Source of the DNA: Actinomycetota bacterium
GTDB lineage: Bacteria > Actinomycetota > Actinomycetes > Nanopelagicales > Nanopelagicaceae
DNA length: 43,668 bases
Direction of reading: 5' to 3'
Assembly: GCA_947377725.1 (NCBI GenBank)
Contig: CANCGX010000006.1
Location: forward strand, 1 to 43,668
The stretch's first letter is position 1; the number at the start of each line of letters is the position of its first letter. Positions 23,905 through 32,367 of this stretch are shown here, piece after piece. The notes under the pieces were generated by a model. That model was not told the DNA's origin, did no database searches, and saw nothing but the letters and a program-made list of their open reading frames with translations. Made by a program: the position numbers and the translations under genes.

Positions 23905-24620
23905 TAATTACCTTCCGAAATAAAGCGTCCGATGTATTGAGCGACTGCATGCACTGCAGTCATTGAACCTGCGTAATCCATTCGTGTTGGACCGAGAATT
24001 CCAATCGCCCCATTACCTGATTGTCCATAGCCGATACTCACTGAACTTGTCGCTTGAAGACCCTCGTCGGGTTGTTCGTCACCAATCTTCACATTGAGAA
24101 TACCTTCTGCACTTGAGAGTAACTTCAACAAGACCACTTGTTCTTCTAGCGACTCAAGTATTGGATGAAGCGCTGATGCGCTGTCATGAATTGATAAAGC
24201 TAAATTCGCGGTTCCGGCAACAACAACTCGATCTTGGTGGGGCATGCGAATCATTGCTACTTGATTTGTAAGTTGAGCAAGTAAACGAGCCGTCCGTTGC
24301 AAAAGCTCATCCATATCGTGCGAATTCGCCAAGAAATTTTCAATCGCACGTCGCTCTGGCACCGATAGCGGTTTTACTTCTTGAATCTTGTCTACAAAAA
24401 GGCGATACCCAGTATTTGTTGGGATGCGACCAGCACTCGTATGAGGTTGAGTAATGAGTCCCTGGTCTTCAAGGGCGGCCATGTCATTTCTGATTGTGGC
24501 TGGGGAAACTCCCAATTGGTGGCGTGCGGCAATAATCTTTGAACCGACTGGCTCTTCCGTTGACACATACTCGTCAACGATTGCTCGCAGGACTTCAAGT
24601 TGGCGCTCATGCATGGTCAT
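23904..24620 (-). CDS. hrcA: Heat-inducible transcription repressor HrcA, lacking the inserted domain
   Basis: HrcA represses chaperone genes by binding the CIRCE inverted repeat. The winged-helix domain is intact at about residues 3-75 (EEPVGSKII, VSPATIRNDMAALEDQGLI, PHTSAGRIPT). The C-terminal GAF-like part from about 132 is also typical, including VAGTANLA, LEEQVVLLKLL, GPTRMDY and AVAQYIGRF. Total length is only 238, against about 340 in usual homologues. LAQLTNQVAMIRMP (114-127) joins VVVAGTANLA (132-141) almost directly, so the region containing the inserted dimerisation domain is gone, in frame. The start may be the ATG at 24620 or the one at 24614. It lies 6 nt after hemW with no room for its own CIRCE. 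Confidence 0.92.
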   Translation of the reverse strand: MTMHERQLEVLRAIVDEYVSTEEPVGSKIIAARHQLGVSPATIRNDMAALEDQGLITQPHTSAGRIPTNTGYRLFVDKIQEVKPLSVPERRAIENFLANSHDMDELLQRTARLLAQLTNQVAMIRMPHQDRVVVAGTANLALSIHDSASALHPILESLEEQVVLLKLLSSAEGILNVKIGDEQPDEGLQATSSVSIGYGQSGNGAIGILGPTRMDYAGSMTAVHAVAQYIGRFISEGN

Positions 24621-24626
24621 AGAAGT

Positions 24627-25796
24627 TTATATCAGGGACTCGGTCAGCGCGTCACGGACGATCCGGTCGGCGAGTAAGCGGCCTGTTTGAGTTAGGGAAA
24701 CTCTTCCCTGCTCCCACATCTCAGTGGAGAGATGGCCGTCGTTCAAAAATGGCCGAAGATTAGTTAACTGACCTTCGTTCAATGTACTGAGCGCAATTCC
24801 TTGCGGTAAGCGAATGTTGAGTAGAAGACGTTCCTCTTCGCGTTCAAGAGATGAGAGGACTTCACTTTCGTGAGTTGGATCACCGCTCGTGAGAATTTTT
24901 TCCTTATAAGCAGCTGGATGCTTTACATTCCACCATCGTCGACCGTCTATATGCGAGTGGGCTCCAGGTCCGGCTCCCCACCAATTAGCACCGATCCAAT
25001 AAAACATATTGTGCTTGCTCTCAGAACCTTCGCGACTCCAATTGCTCAACTCATACCAGTTCAACCCGGCATCCTTAAATTTATTGTCGGCGAGAATGTA
25101 TTTGTCAGCCGTCTCATCATCGTCAGGTATAACTATTTCTCCGCGTTTGACTCTTGCAGCCAACTTGGTGCCTTCCTCCACAATAAGTGCGTAAGCAGAG
25201 ATATGGCTAATAGGAAGTGCGAGTGCCGTATCAAGTGTTAACTCCCAATCAGCCATCGACTCACCAGGCGTGCCGTAAATAAGATCAACGCTCACTTCTT
25301 TAAAGCCAGCACCGCGCGCTGCGAGAACTGCTTTCTCTACATTTGCTGGATTATGCGTGCGATCCAATACTTCAAGCACGTGCGGAACCGCTGACTGCAT
25401 TCCAAATGAGATGCGATTGAAACCAACACGTAGGAGCTTCTCGAGTAATTCTGGCGAGACGGTATCTGGATTTGCCTCAATGGTAATTTCACAATTCTCG
25501 TCAAGAATAAAATGGCTCTTGATTGCAGTGATAACTCGACCTAGGTCTTCCGGGACCATCAGCGTGGGAGTTCCGCCGCCAAAAAAGATACTTGGGACGA
25601 ACTTTGCTGATGAAATTTTAGCCGCACGATCAATCTCTCGAAGGAGAAGATCAATGTAATCGTGCGAAATTACTTCAAGCGAGGATTGAATCTGAAGCTC
25701 TGCAGGCGTGTACGTATTGAAATCACAGTACCCACATCGCTTAACGCAATAAGGAATATGGATATAAAACGCGAGATGATCTGCGCGCACTTCCAT
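24627..25796 (-). CDS. hemW: Radical SAM heme chaperone HemW (HemN-like)
   Basis: HemW is a radical SAM protein related to coproporphyrinogen III dehydrogenase that binds heme and delivers it to target proteins. The [4Fe-4S] motif is YCVKRCGYCDF at residues 16-26, with cysteines 17, 21 and 24. The extra cysteine of true HemN after the CxxxCxxC motif is absent (F26), which favours HemW. FGGGTPTLM near 72-80 and the closing QGIALSTLNEG region fit. The length is 389 residues. The start lies 2 nt after lepA, the usual lepA-hemW-hrcA-dnaJ order. Older annotations call it coproporphyrinogen oxidase. Confidence 0.93.
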   Translation of the reverse strand: MEVRADHLAFYIHIPYCVKRCGYCDFNTYTPAELQIQSSLEVISHDYIDLLLREIDRAAKISSAKFVPSIFFGGGTPTLMVPEDLGRVITAIKSHFILDENCEITIEANPDTVSPELLEKLLRVGFNRISFGMQSAVPHVLEVLDRTHNPANVEKAVLAARGAGFKEVSVDLIYGTPGESMADWELTLDTALALPISHISAYALIVEEGTKLAARVKRGEIVIPDDDETADKYILADNKFKDAGLNWYELSNWSREGSESKHNMFYWIGANWWGAGPGAHSHIDGRRWWNVKHPAAYKEKILTSGDPTHESEVLSSLEREEERLLLNIRLPQGIALSTLNEGQLTNLRPFLNDGHLSTEMWEQGRVSLTQTGRLLADRIVRDALTESLI

Positions 25797-25798
25797 GG

Positions 25799-27670
25799 TT
25801 ACTTCTTCTTATCCTTGTCGTCAGAGCTTTCTTCGCCTGTAGAGAGGGCTGCGATAAATGCTTCTTGAGGAACCTCAACGCGTCCAACCATCTTCATGCG
25901 CTTCTTACCCTCTTTTTGCTTCTCCAAGAGTTTGCGTTTACGGGAAATATCTCCGCCGTAACACTTAGCTAACACGTCTTTTCGAATAGCTCGAATGGTT
26001 TCGCGGGCAATGATTTTTCCACCGATAGCGGCCTGGATAGGTACTTCAAACTGTTGTCTAGGAATCAACTCACGAAGCTTTACGGTCATCGACATTCCGT
26101 ACGCATATGCTTTATCGCGATGCACAATGGCGCTGAATGCATCCACTTTTTCACTTTGAAGCAAGATATCAACTTTGACCAGGTCTCCAGCCTCTTCACC
26201 GATTGGCTCGTAATCTAGAGATGCATATCCGCGCGTGCGAGACTTAAGTTGATCAAAGAAATCAAAAACAATTTCAGCAAGTGGCAATGTGTATCTGATT
26301 TCTACACGGTCTTCTGAAAGGTAATCCATTCCCAAAAGCGTTCCACGTCGTTGCTGGCATAGCTCCATGATTGTGCCGATGAATTCACTTGGCGCCAAAA
26401 TGGTTGCTCGAACAATTGGCTCCTTGACTTCCATGATCTTTCCTTCAGGAAATTCACTTGGATTAGTTACAACAAGTTCTTTTCCATCGCCATCGGTTAC
26501 CGAATAGACCACAGAAGGAGCAGTGGAAATAAGTGATAGACCGGCTTCGCGCTCTAGACGTTCACGAACAATTTCCATGTGAAGAAGACCAAGGAAACCG
26601 CAACGGAAACCAAAACCAAGCGCAGCTGAAGATTCAGGTTCGTATACAAGAGCGGCATCGTTGAGCTGCAATTTATCGAGTGCTTCACGAAGCAATGGAT
26701 AGTCGGAGCCTTCAAGCGGGAAAAGCCCTGAATAAACCATCGGGCGCGGATCTTTATATCCAGAAAGTTGTTGTGTTGCAGGGCGATGATAATTTGTAAC
26801 AGTGTCGCCGACGCGAGATTGTCGAACATCTTTTACGCCAGTAATCAAATAGCCAACTTCGCCAACGCCCAAACCTTTGCTCGGAAGTGGTTCTGGTGAA
26901 ATAACGCCCACTTCAAGCATTTCGTGTCGCACGCCTGTTGACATCATTTGAATTTGATCTCGAGTCGATAAATGACCATCGACTACACGAACGTAGGTAA
27001 CTACACCTCGATAGGAATCATATACAGAGTCGAAAATTAGAGCGCGAGCAGGAGCTTGAGGGTCACCAATTGGAGCAGGGATTTGCTTAACAATTTCATT
27101 AAGCAGAACTTCAACTCCCATGCCTGTTTTACCTGAAACTCGAAGACAGTCTTCTGGTTGGCAACCGATGAGCTTTGCAAGTTCTTCTGCAAACTTTTCA
27201 GGTTGTGCGGCAGGAAGATCAATTTTATTTAAGACTGGAATGATTGTGAGATTGTTCTCCATGGCAAGATAGAGATTTGCAAGCGTCTGCGCTTCGATTC
27301 CTTGAGCGCAATCAACAAGCAACACAGCACCTTCACATGCGGCAAGTGAACGTGAAACTTCGTAAGTAAAATCCACGTGACCAGGGGTATCGATCATATT
27401 CAGGATGTATTCCTGATTGTCATACGCTGAACGCCATGGAAGACGAACGGCTTGAGACTTAATTGTGATTCCGCGTTCGCGCTCGATATCCATGCGATCT
27501 AGATATTGGGCACGCATATTGCGGGAGTCGACTACTTCAGTAATTTGAAGCATTCGATCCGCAAGCGTTGATTTGCCGTGGTCGATATGCGCAATAATGC
27601 AGAAGTTACGAATTTGTGCGGGGTCAGTAAAAGAAGGCTGCGGAGCTTTGGAGAGTTCAATCGCAGGCAT
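25799..27670 (-). CDS. lepA: Elongation factor 4 (LepA)
   Basis: EF4 is a translational GTPase that acts on stalled or assembling ribosomes. G1 is AHIDHGKST at residues 27-35, followed by the switch region RERGITIKSQAVRL near 63-76, DTPGHVDF near 94-101 and NKID near 146-149. The EF4-specific C-terminal domain, with YGGDISRKRKLLEKQKEGKK near 574-593, is present. A short acidic and lysine-rich tail ends the 623 residues. The ATG at 27668-27670 has GAGG upstream. It leads the lepA-hemW-hrcA-dnaJ group and follows rpsT after 42 nt. Confidence 0.97.
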   Translation of the reverse strand: MPAIELSKAPQPSFTDPAQIRNFCIIAHIDHGKSTLADRMLQITEVVDSRNMRAQYLDRMDIERERGITIKSQAVRLPWRSAYDNQEYILNMIDTPGHVDFTYEVSRSLAACEGAVLLVDCAQGIEAQTLANLYLAMENNLTIIPVLNKIDLPAAQPEKFAEELAKLIGCQPEDCLRVSGKTGMGVEVLLNEIVKQIPAPIGDPQAPARALIFDSVYDSYRGVVTYVRVVDGHLSTRDQIQMMSTGVRHEMLEVGVISPEPLPSKGLGVGEVGYLITGVKDVRQSRVGDTVTNYHRPATQQLSGYKDPRPMVYSGLFPLEGSDYPLLREALDKLQLNDAALVYEPESSAALGFGFRCGFLGLLHMEIVRERLEREAGLSLISTAPSVVYSVTDGDGKELVVTNPSEFPEGKIMEVKEPIVRATILAPSEFIGTIMELCQQRRGTLLGMDYLSEDRVEIRYTLPLAEIVFDFFDQLKSRTRGYASLDYEPIGEEAGDLVKVDILLQSEKVDAFSAIVHRDKAYAYGMSMTVKLRELIPRQQFEVPIQAAIGGKIIARETIRAIRKDVLAKCYGGDISRKRKLLEKQKEGKKRMKMVGRVEVPQEAFIAALSTGEESSDDKDKKK

Positions 27671-27712
27671 TTATCGCTCGCCTCTTAAGATTGTGTTGTT
27701 GACGAAAAGAAT

Positions 27713-27982
27713 TTAGCGCTTGCCAGCTGCGTTGGCTGCTTTAGCCATAGCTGACTTTTTATTCGCTGCGTTGTTTGAGTGAAGAACACCCTTTGACACT
27801 GCTTCGTCTAGCTTCTTTGAAGCTGCAACGAGCTCAACGTTGATCTTTGATGTATCTCCAGATGCAAGTGCATCACGGAAGTGGCGAATCGCAGTCTTGA
27901 TAGATGAACGCTCGCCCTTGTTACGTGCCTGAGCCTTGTTGTTGGTGCGAATACGCTTGATCTGCGACTTGATATTTGCCAC
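27713..27982 (-). CDS. rpsT: 30S ribosomal protein S20
   Basis: S20 is a helical protein binding the 16S rRNA 5' domain. From GTG at 27980-27982 the 89 residues begin MANIKSQIKRIRTNNKAQ, the normal S20 start. The rest is Lys, Ala and Ser rich (SKGVLHSNNAANKKSAMAK). AAGGGGA lies nine bases upstream. The GTG start and this ribosome site are unusual for such an abundant protein but leave no better alternative. The 110 nt before it, up to the holA stop, should hold its promoter; no strong pair of hexamers stood out. Confidence 0.95.
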   Translation of the reverse strand: MANIKSQIKRIRTNNKAQARNKGERSSIKTAIRHFRDALASGDTSKINVELVAASKKLDEAVSKGVLHSNNAANKKSAMAKAANAAGKR

Positions 27983-28092
27983 TGAGTGAATCCCCTTAAA
28001 AACTGATTAATACGAATAATGCGACTAATGAAGGCCGAAGGTTATCAGCCAAGCGGGATGAGCCTCAAATTGAGCCCAAACCTGAAACCGGC

Positions 28093-29034
28093 TTACGAGT
28101 GATGTGAGCGTGAAATCGCCAGAACCGTACGCTCCAAGGCGTAAATCGGGTCTGCTGAAGCGCCTTTGATATCAGAATCACAGTCGGCAAGGGCAATCAC
28201 CGCAGCACTAAGAGAAGCCGGAGTCCATCCACTGAGCTGGCGCCGTGCCTTATCGATCTGCCAAGGAGGGAGCCCAAGTGAAGATGCGGCTTGATACGAG
28301 TTTGAATTTCGTGGCAGCGAAGAAACCTTTGCCATCGTTCGGATTGAGGATGCCAAAGCAGAAACAATCAAAATGGGGTCGACGCCCGTTGCCAGCGCCT
28401 GTCTCAATGAAATCAGGGCCGATTCAACTTTTCCTTCAAGCACCGCGTCTGCGACATCGTATCCGGTCGTTTCAATTCGCCCTTGTTGAAATTTCTCAAC
28501 ATCTTTCTCGTCAACAGTTTTACTCGCTTCAACATCTGCGGCCAATTGCGAACAAGCCCCTGCAAGTTCACGCATATCACTGCCTAAGGAATCGACTAGA
28601 GCTTGAATAGCAGCCGATGAAACTTTTCTGCCGTGCCTAGCAAATTCACTCTTTACAAAATCGGCTTTATCTCCGTCTTTCTTGATTGCCTCAACACTAA
28701 TGATTTCAGGCGATGCTTTCTTAATTTTATCTAAGAGTGCTTTACCTTTAACGCCACCTTTATGCCACAACACAAGATGAACACCTTCGTCGGAATTTTC
28801 CAAATAAGAAGAAACTTCTTCGGCTTCTTCCTGAGTCAATTCTTGGATTTCGCGAATTACAACAATACGCGCATCACCGAAAAGTGATGGTGCTAGAGAA
28901 TCAGTAATAGTTCCTAGCTCAATTTCATTCGAATCCAATTGGGTTACAACTGCTCCTTCAGATTTCGAAAGAATTTCGGAAATGGCTCGATCGGCTAAGA
29001 CAGATTCCGCACCTTGAATCAGAGTAAGAGCCAT
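28093..29034 (-). CDS. holA: DNA polymerase III subunit delta
   Basis: HolA is the delta subunit of the clamp loader, which opens the sliding clamp. The 313-residue sequence shows the N-terminal ATPase-like domain without a functional Walker A, the FGDARIVVIREIQEL segment near 52-66, SDMRELAGACSQLA near 150-163, and the C-terminal collar domain with DPILIVSALASSIRTM near 218-233. It follows the secreted HNH-type gene by 9 nt; in most actinobacteria it directly follows comEC. holA-rpsT adjacency is also widely conserved. Confidence 0.92.
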   Translation of the reverse strand: MALTLIQGAESVLADRAISEILSKSEGAVVTQLDSNEIELGTITDSLAPSLFGDARIVVIREIQELTQEEAEEVSSYLENSDEGVHLVLWHKGGVKGKALLDKIKKASPEIISVEAIKKDGDKADFVKSEFARHGRKVSSAAIQALVDSLGSDMRELAGACSQLAADVEASKTVDEKDVEKFQQGRIETTGYDVADAVLEGKVESALISLRQALATGVDPILIVSALASSIRTMAKVSSLPRNSNSYQAASSLGLPPWQIDKARRQLSGWTPASLSAAVIALADCDSDIKGASADPIYALERTVLAISRSHHS

Positions 29035-29043
29035 GCGGGAATC

Positions 29044-29532
29044 CTACTTCTTGGCAACGTACTTCAAATAACCTTGATACCAATTGGTTGCAAAAATTGA
29101 TTGGGCTGCTTGCAAGGTGATTTGATGAGCGCAAACCATCAAGTGCATCTTGAGTTCAAGCACATCCTTCTTTCTGGCACCGGTCCCTCCAACCCAGAGT
29201 TCGGGCCATAAATTCTTGGGATCTCTCGGGGCGCCACCCACTGCCAGGGGAATCAGGTGATCTTCCTCAAAGAGAGTCTTATCCGTGGAGCCATATCGCG
29301 AATACGACCCTGAAAGTTGTTTGAATTTCAAAGCGTTTGTGTAAGACGCCGGAGGGCGAACTGTCTTTGTATATCCAACAACACAAATCGTTGAATCAAT
29401 ATTCTCCTGAGTAACTGCCGGATCAATCGCTCCTGGTGTTATCGCATGAATAGGAAGGGTAAAAGATGCTGCCTCAGCGCTGGTCGCGAAAATAATGGAA
29501 ATCCCAAGAAGGAGAAGAAACGATTTTCGCAT
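29044..29532 (-). CDS. Secreted HNH-type nuclease-like protein
   Basis: A 162-residue protein from the ATG at 29530-29532. Residues 1-22 form a clear signal peptide: MRK, a hydrophobic core FLLLLGISIIFAT, then a SAEAA cleavage region. The mature part has the pattern of secreted HNH-like proteins: ICVVGYTKTVRPPASYT at 49-65, then EEDHLIPLAVGG at 89-100 and NLWPE at 107-111, with D91, H92 and N107 as likely metal or catalytic residues. Cys50 and Cys134 could form a disulfide. A longer frame upstream would overlap comEC and lacks the signal start. It lies 13 nt after comEC and 9 nt before holA. DNA cleavage is inferred, not shown; a role in DNA uptake is a hypothesis from location. Confidence 0.8.
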   Translation of the reverse strand: MRKSFLLLLGISIIFATSAEAASFTLPIHAITPGAIDPAVTQENIDSTICVVGYTKTVRPPASYTNALKFKQLSGSYSRYGSTDKTLFEEDHLIPLAVGGAPRDPKNLWPELWVGGTGARKKDVLELKMHLMVCAHQITLQAAQSIFATNWYQGYLKYVAKK

Positions 29533-29545
29533 GCAGAAAGAGTAC

Positions 29546-31714
29546 TCACCCGAGTGAAACCATCGCCCTCTTATGGGTGTGAACTGACCGGTCGGCATCG
29601 AATTCAAGGGCACCATCGAGATCGGTTCGGTAAATCTCAACTCCCCTGTCCCGCAACGCTGTCAAAGTTAGTAACGACGGATGCCCATAAGAATTTCCTT
29701 GACCGACGCTAATGAAGGCGACCTTGGGATGTAATGCGTCAAGCAGAGGAAGATCTTGATAGGCAGATCCGTGGTGTGAAACTTTCATAATGTCGACGTG
29801 ATGGATTAAGCCACTTTCGAGTATTCCTTCCTGTGCTGGTGGTTCGACATCTCCTGCAGTGAAGAAGGTAACTCCTGCGATATCAATCAAAAGAGAGATG
29901 CTCGTGTTGTTAATAGAAGATCCATCACCTGGTGTTGCATCAAAGGTTGCATTGGGATCTTTTGGCCACAGAACACGAATGTCTACCTTTCCAATTGGAG
30001 CATCGAATGAAATATGTTCCCCTTGCACTGCCGTCCTCCATATCTGGCCGACCTTTCGACCACGTATTGCTCCAGCTAACCCCCCGTTGTGATCTGCGTG
30101 ATTGTGAGTGAGTACAAGTAGCGGAATGCTGGAGATTCGAAGGCTTTTTAAACATGAGTCCATAATTATCGGATCGGGCCCCGTATCAATCACAATTGCT
30201 TGATGGTCTCCTAAATTGATGACTTCCCCGTCCCCTTGCCCCACATCGCAATTCACAATTCTCCAATTTGCTCCGGGCCAGCTAGTAGTTTGGTGAATAA
30301 ATAGAACGACCAAAAGTGCAAGAAGAGAGATTCCAATCTTCCATAACTTTTTGAAAATTAAACCGAGAATGCCTAAAGCAATAAATGCGCCTAGAAAGCT
30401 CTTTGGAAATGTGATGAGCGGAAAGTTGGATGCATGATGAGCAATAAACGCTATCCATTGTGAAAATGGCAAGACTGCCGCAGTTATAAGAAAGGAAAGT
30501 TGAGGAAAAAATGGAGAGATAAGGGCTGCGATTAATCCTGCCACGGTGATAGGTGCAATCGCGATGGAGGCTAAGACATTTGAAGGAACGGACACGAGTG
30601 AGAATTGCCCCGAGATTGCGATGATGACTGGCGTGCAAAAAACCGTTGCTGATATTGGGATCGCAACGACTTCAGGCATAACCTCTCTAAGTTTGGGCGA
30701 AAGCAAAAGAATTCCTGCTGTAGCCCCAACCGATAATGCAAAACCCGGATCTATTGCTTGAAAGGGATCCAATAAAATCAAGAGCGTAATGGCTAATCCA
30801 AGAGAAGGCAGTACTTGAGAGCGTTCTCCTCGAGCCCGGGCAAAGAGGAGCACGGCTGTCATAACGGATGCTCGTAAAACTGATGGAGTTGGGCGAACGA
30901 GATAGATAAAGCCAATGAGTGCAAAACTTGTGAGAATGATCCGGGTACGAAGTTTTGGCACTAACCACTGCATTAGCCAGAGAAGAAATGCAGAAATGAT
31001 TGCAAAATTTTCACCGCTCACCGCTGTTAGATGTGTTAATCCAGAACGTCGCATTTGGGAAATGAATCCGGCACTTTCCAATGAGGTATCTCCCAGAACC
31101 AACCCTGGCATCAAAGATGCGCCGTCACCGGATAGTCGATTTACTTGGAATCTGTAGGAACTTCTAATTCTCGCTGCAAATCTTCCGAAAAAGTCGGCAT
31201 CGTGAATTACTTCGAAAGGCCCTCGCTCAACAACAAGCCCAGCAACTGCTTTCTCCTGAGTTGGATAAACAACCCCATCGAATTTCAGGACTGTGCCAGG
31301 GATGAATCCGACGCGCGAATGCGTCGTCACTCGAATAGGAAGCCGAACTTTTCCACCGTTTATTCGAATAACCGTTGCCTTAAATGAGGTAGATGCCGGT
31401 CTCAGCGTTGAACCAACGACTTTCGCGATTCCTAGCTTTGGGTCCGTTGTGACTTCGACAATAAAATTGCCTACATCTCTACTCTCCATAAATGGACGTA
31501 AAGCGTTGTGCGCCAAAGCTACTTGGTGAATACCAATATTGAACGAGCCAACGAGCGTAACGATGAGCAGAAACTTTCCGAACTTCTTTCCTATAAAGAA
31601 TAGAATTGGAACAATTGCAAGGATCCAATACGAATGCAACAAACCTTTACTAGCTGCGCCAATCCAAAGAGCAACACCAATTGAGATGAGTTTTACATCA
31701 ACATCCAAATTCAC
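29546..31714 (-). CDS. comEC: ComEC/Rec2 competence membrane protein
   Basis: ComEC is the channel that brings single-stranded DNA across the membrane in natural transformation. The 722 residues hold N-terminal membrane helices and an OB-like DUF4131 region (about 10-190), and the ComEC competence domain with many hydrophobic helices (about 195-470, including RSGLTHLTAVSGENFAII). A C-terminal metallo-beta-lactamase-like domain follows, with THNHADHNGG at about 525 and later KVSHHGS and GHPS elements. The metal-binding residues appear intact. It starts with GTG, overlaps comEA by 4 nt, and is followed by the secreted HNH-type gene. Intactness suggests a working DNA-uptake route, though pilus genes are not in the window. 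Confidence 0.95.
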   Translation of the reverse strand: MNLDVDVKLISIGVALWIGAASKGLLHSYWILAIVPILFFIGKKFGKFLLIVTLVGSFNIGIHQVALAHNALRPFMESRDVGNFIVEVTTDPKLGIAKVVGSTLRPASTSFKATVIRINGGKVRLPIRVTTHSRVGFIPGTVLKFDGVVYPTQEKAVAGLVVERGPFEVIHDADFFGRFAARIRSSYRFQVNRLSGDGASLMPGLVLGDTSLESAGFISQMRRSGLTHLTAVSGENFAIISAFLLWLMQWLVPKLRTRIILTSFALIGFIYLVRPTPSVLRASVMTAVLLFARARGERSQVLPSLGLAITLLILLDPFQAIDPGFALSVGATAGILLLSPKLREVMPEVVAIPISATVFCTPVIIAISGQFSLVSVPSNVLASIAIAPITVAGLIAALISPFFPQLSFLITAAVLPFSQWIAFIAHHASNFPLITFPKSFLGAFIALGILGLIFKKLWKIGISLLALLVVLFIHQTTSWPGANWRIVNCDVGQGDGEVINLGDHQAIVIDTGPDPIIMDSCLKSLRISSIPLLVLTHNHADHNGGLAGAIRGRKVGQIWRTAVQGEHISFDAPIGKVDIRVLWPKDPNATFDATPGDGSSINNTSISLLIDIAGVTFFTAGDVEPPAQEGILESGLIHHVDIMKVSHHGSAYQDLPLLDALHPKVAFISVGQGNSYGHPSLLTLTALRDRGVEIYRTDLDGALEFDADRSVHTHKRAMVSLG

Positions 31715-32310
31715 AACCGAAGTTGGGATTGAATAGCGTTATACCGAGCAATTCCCATTCCAGATGCCTTTTTAAAATCAGCTAAAAGAGAGAATTGGCC
31801 GTGAGCTTTACGGTAGGCAACGATCTTCTGAGCAGTTACCGGGCCAATCCCTTTGAGAATCTGAAGTTGATCCACGGTTGCAGAATTGATATTGACAATT
31901 GCCTTAGTACTTTTGGTCAGTGATTTGGGCGAATTCCTTTTTGCTGAAACTACGACTCTTGGAGCTCCCACAAGGATTTGTTGACCGTCACTAAGCACCT
32001 CCGCGAGATTGATGTCGGTCAGCGCAATACCTTTTAGTTGACCGCCCGCGGCCTTGATTGCATCAAGAGCTCTAGAACCCTGAATCAGTGTGTAAACCCC
32101 GGGATGCAATACCTTTCCTGTTACATCTACAACTACAGACGCTCTAACGCTAGGCGTGGGCATGACTGGATGAAGCGAGACTGTGGCTTTGGGAACGGAT
32201 GCTTTTCCTTGAGACAAGGTAACGAAAAGAGAGCCGATTGCGATGGATGAGGCAAGAACTACGTAGACCGCACGCTTTTGTACATCCGTAAACTCAATGT
32301 GAGAGAACAT
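31711..32310 (-). CDS. comEA: ComEA DNA receptor
   Basis: ComEA binds incoming double-stranded DNA at the cell surface. The 199-residue protein has one N-terminal membrane anchor (about 13-33, VYVVLASSIAIGSLFVTL), a short linker, an SLBB domain at about 58-117 (VDVTGKVLHPGVYTL, IKAAGGQLKG), and a C-terminal double helix-hairpin-helix domain at about 138-199 (NINSATVDQLQILKGIGPVT). It overlaps comEC by 4 nt. It is separated from leuS by 57 nt that contain only a weak hairpin. Confidence 0.94.
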   Translation of the reverse strand: MFSHIEFTDVQKRAVYVVLASSIAIGSLFVTLSQGKASVPKATVSLHPVMPTPSVRASVVVDVTGKVLHPGVYTLIQGSRALDAIKAAGGQLKGIALTDINLAEVLSDGQQILVGAPRVVVSAKRNSPKSLTKSTKAIVNINSATVDQLQILKGIGPVTAQKIVAYRKAHGQFSLLADFKKASGMGIARYNAIQSQLRL

Positions 32311-32367
32311 CCCCGGATGGTAGAAAAGAGTGCAAGCACAACTCTTGCATTAGAGCTTGCTTGTTAA

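Noticed and set aside
23904..24620. HrcA shortness as a frameshift or pseudogene
   Set aside because: Family motifs on both sides of the gap are in one uninterrupted frame, so an in-frame deletion is more likely.
24627..25796. hemW as oxygen-independent coproporphyrinogen oxidase HemN
   Set aside because: The fourth cysteine after CxxxCxxC is replaced by Phe, and the lepA-hemW-hrcA setting is that of HemW.
32311..32367. Possible leuS terminator
   Set aside because: The hairpin has a bulged stem and lacks a proper T run; read-through into comEA seems possible, so it is not listed.
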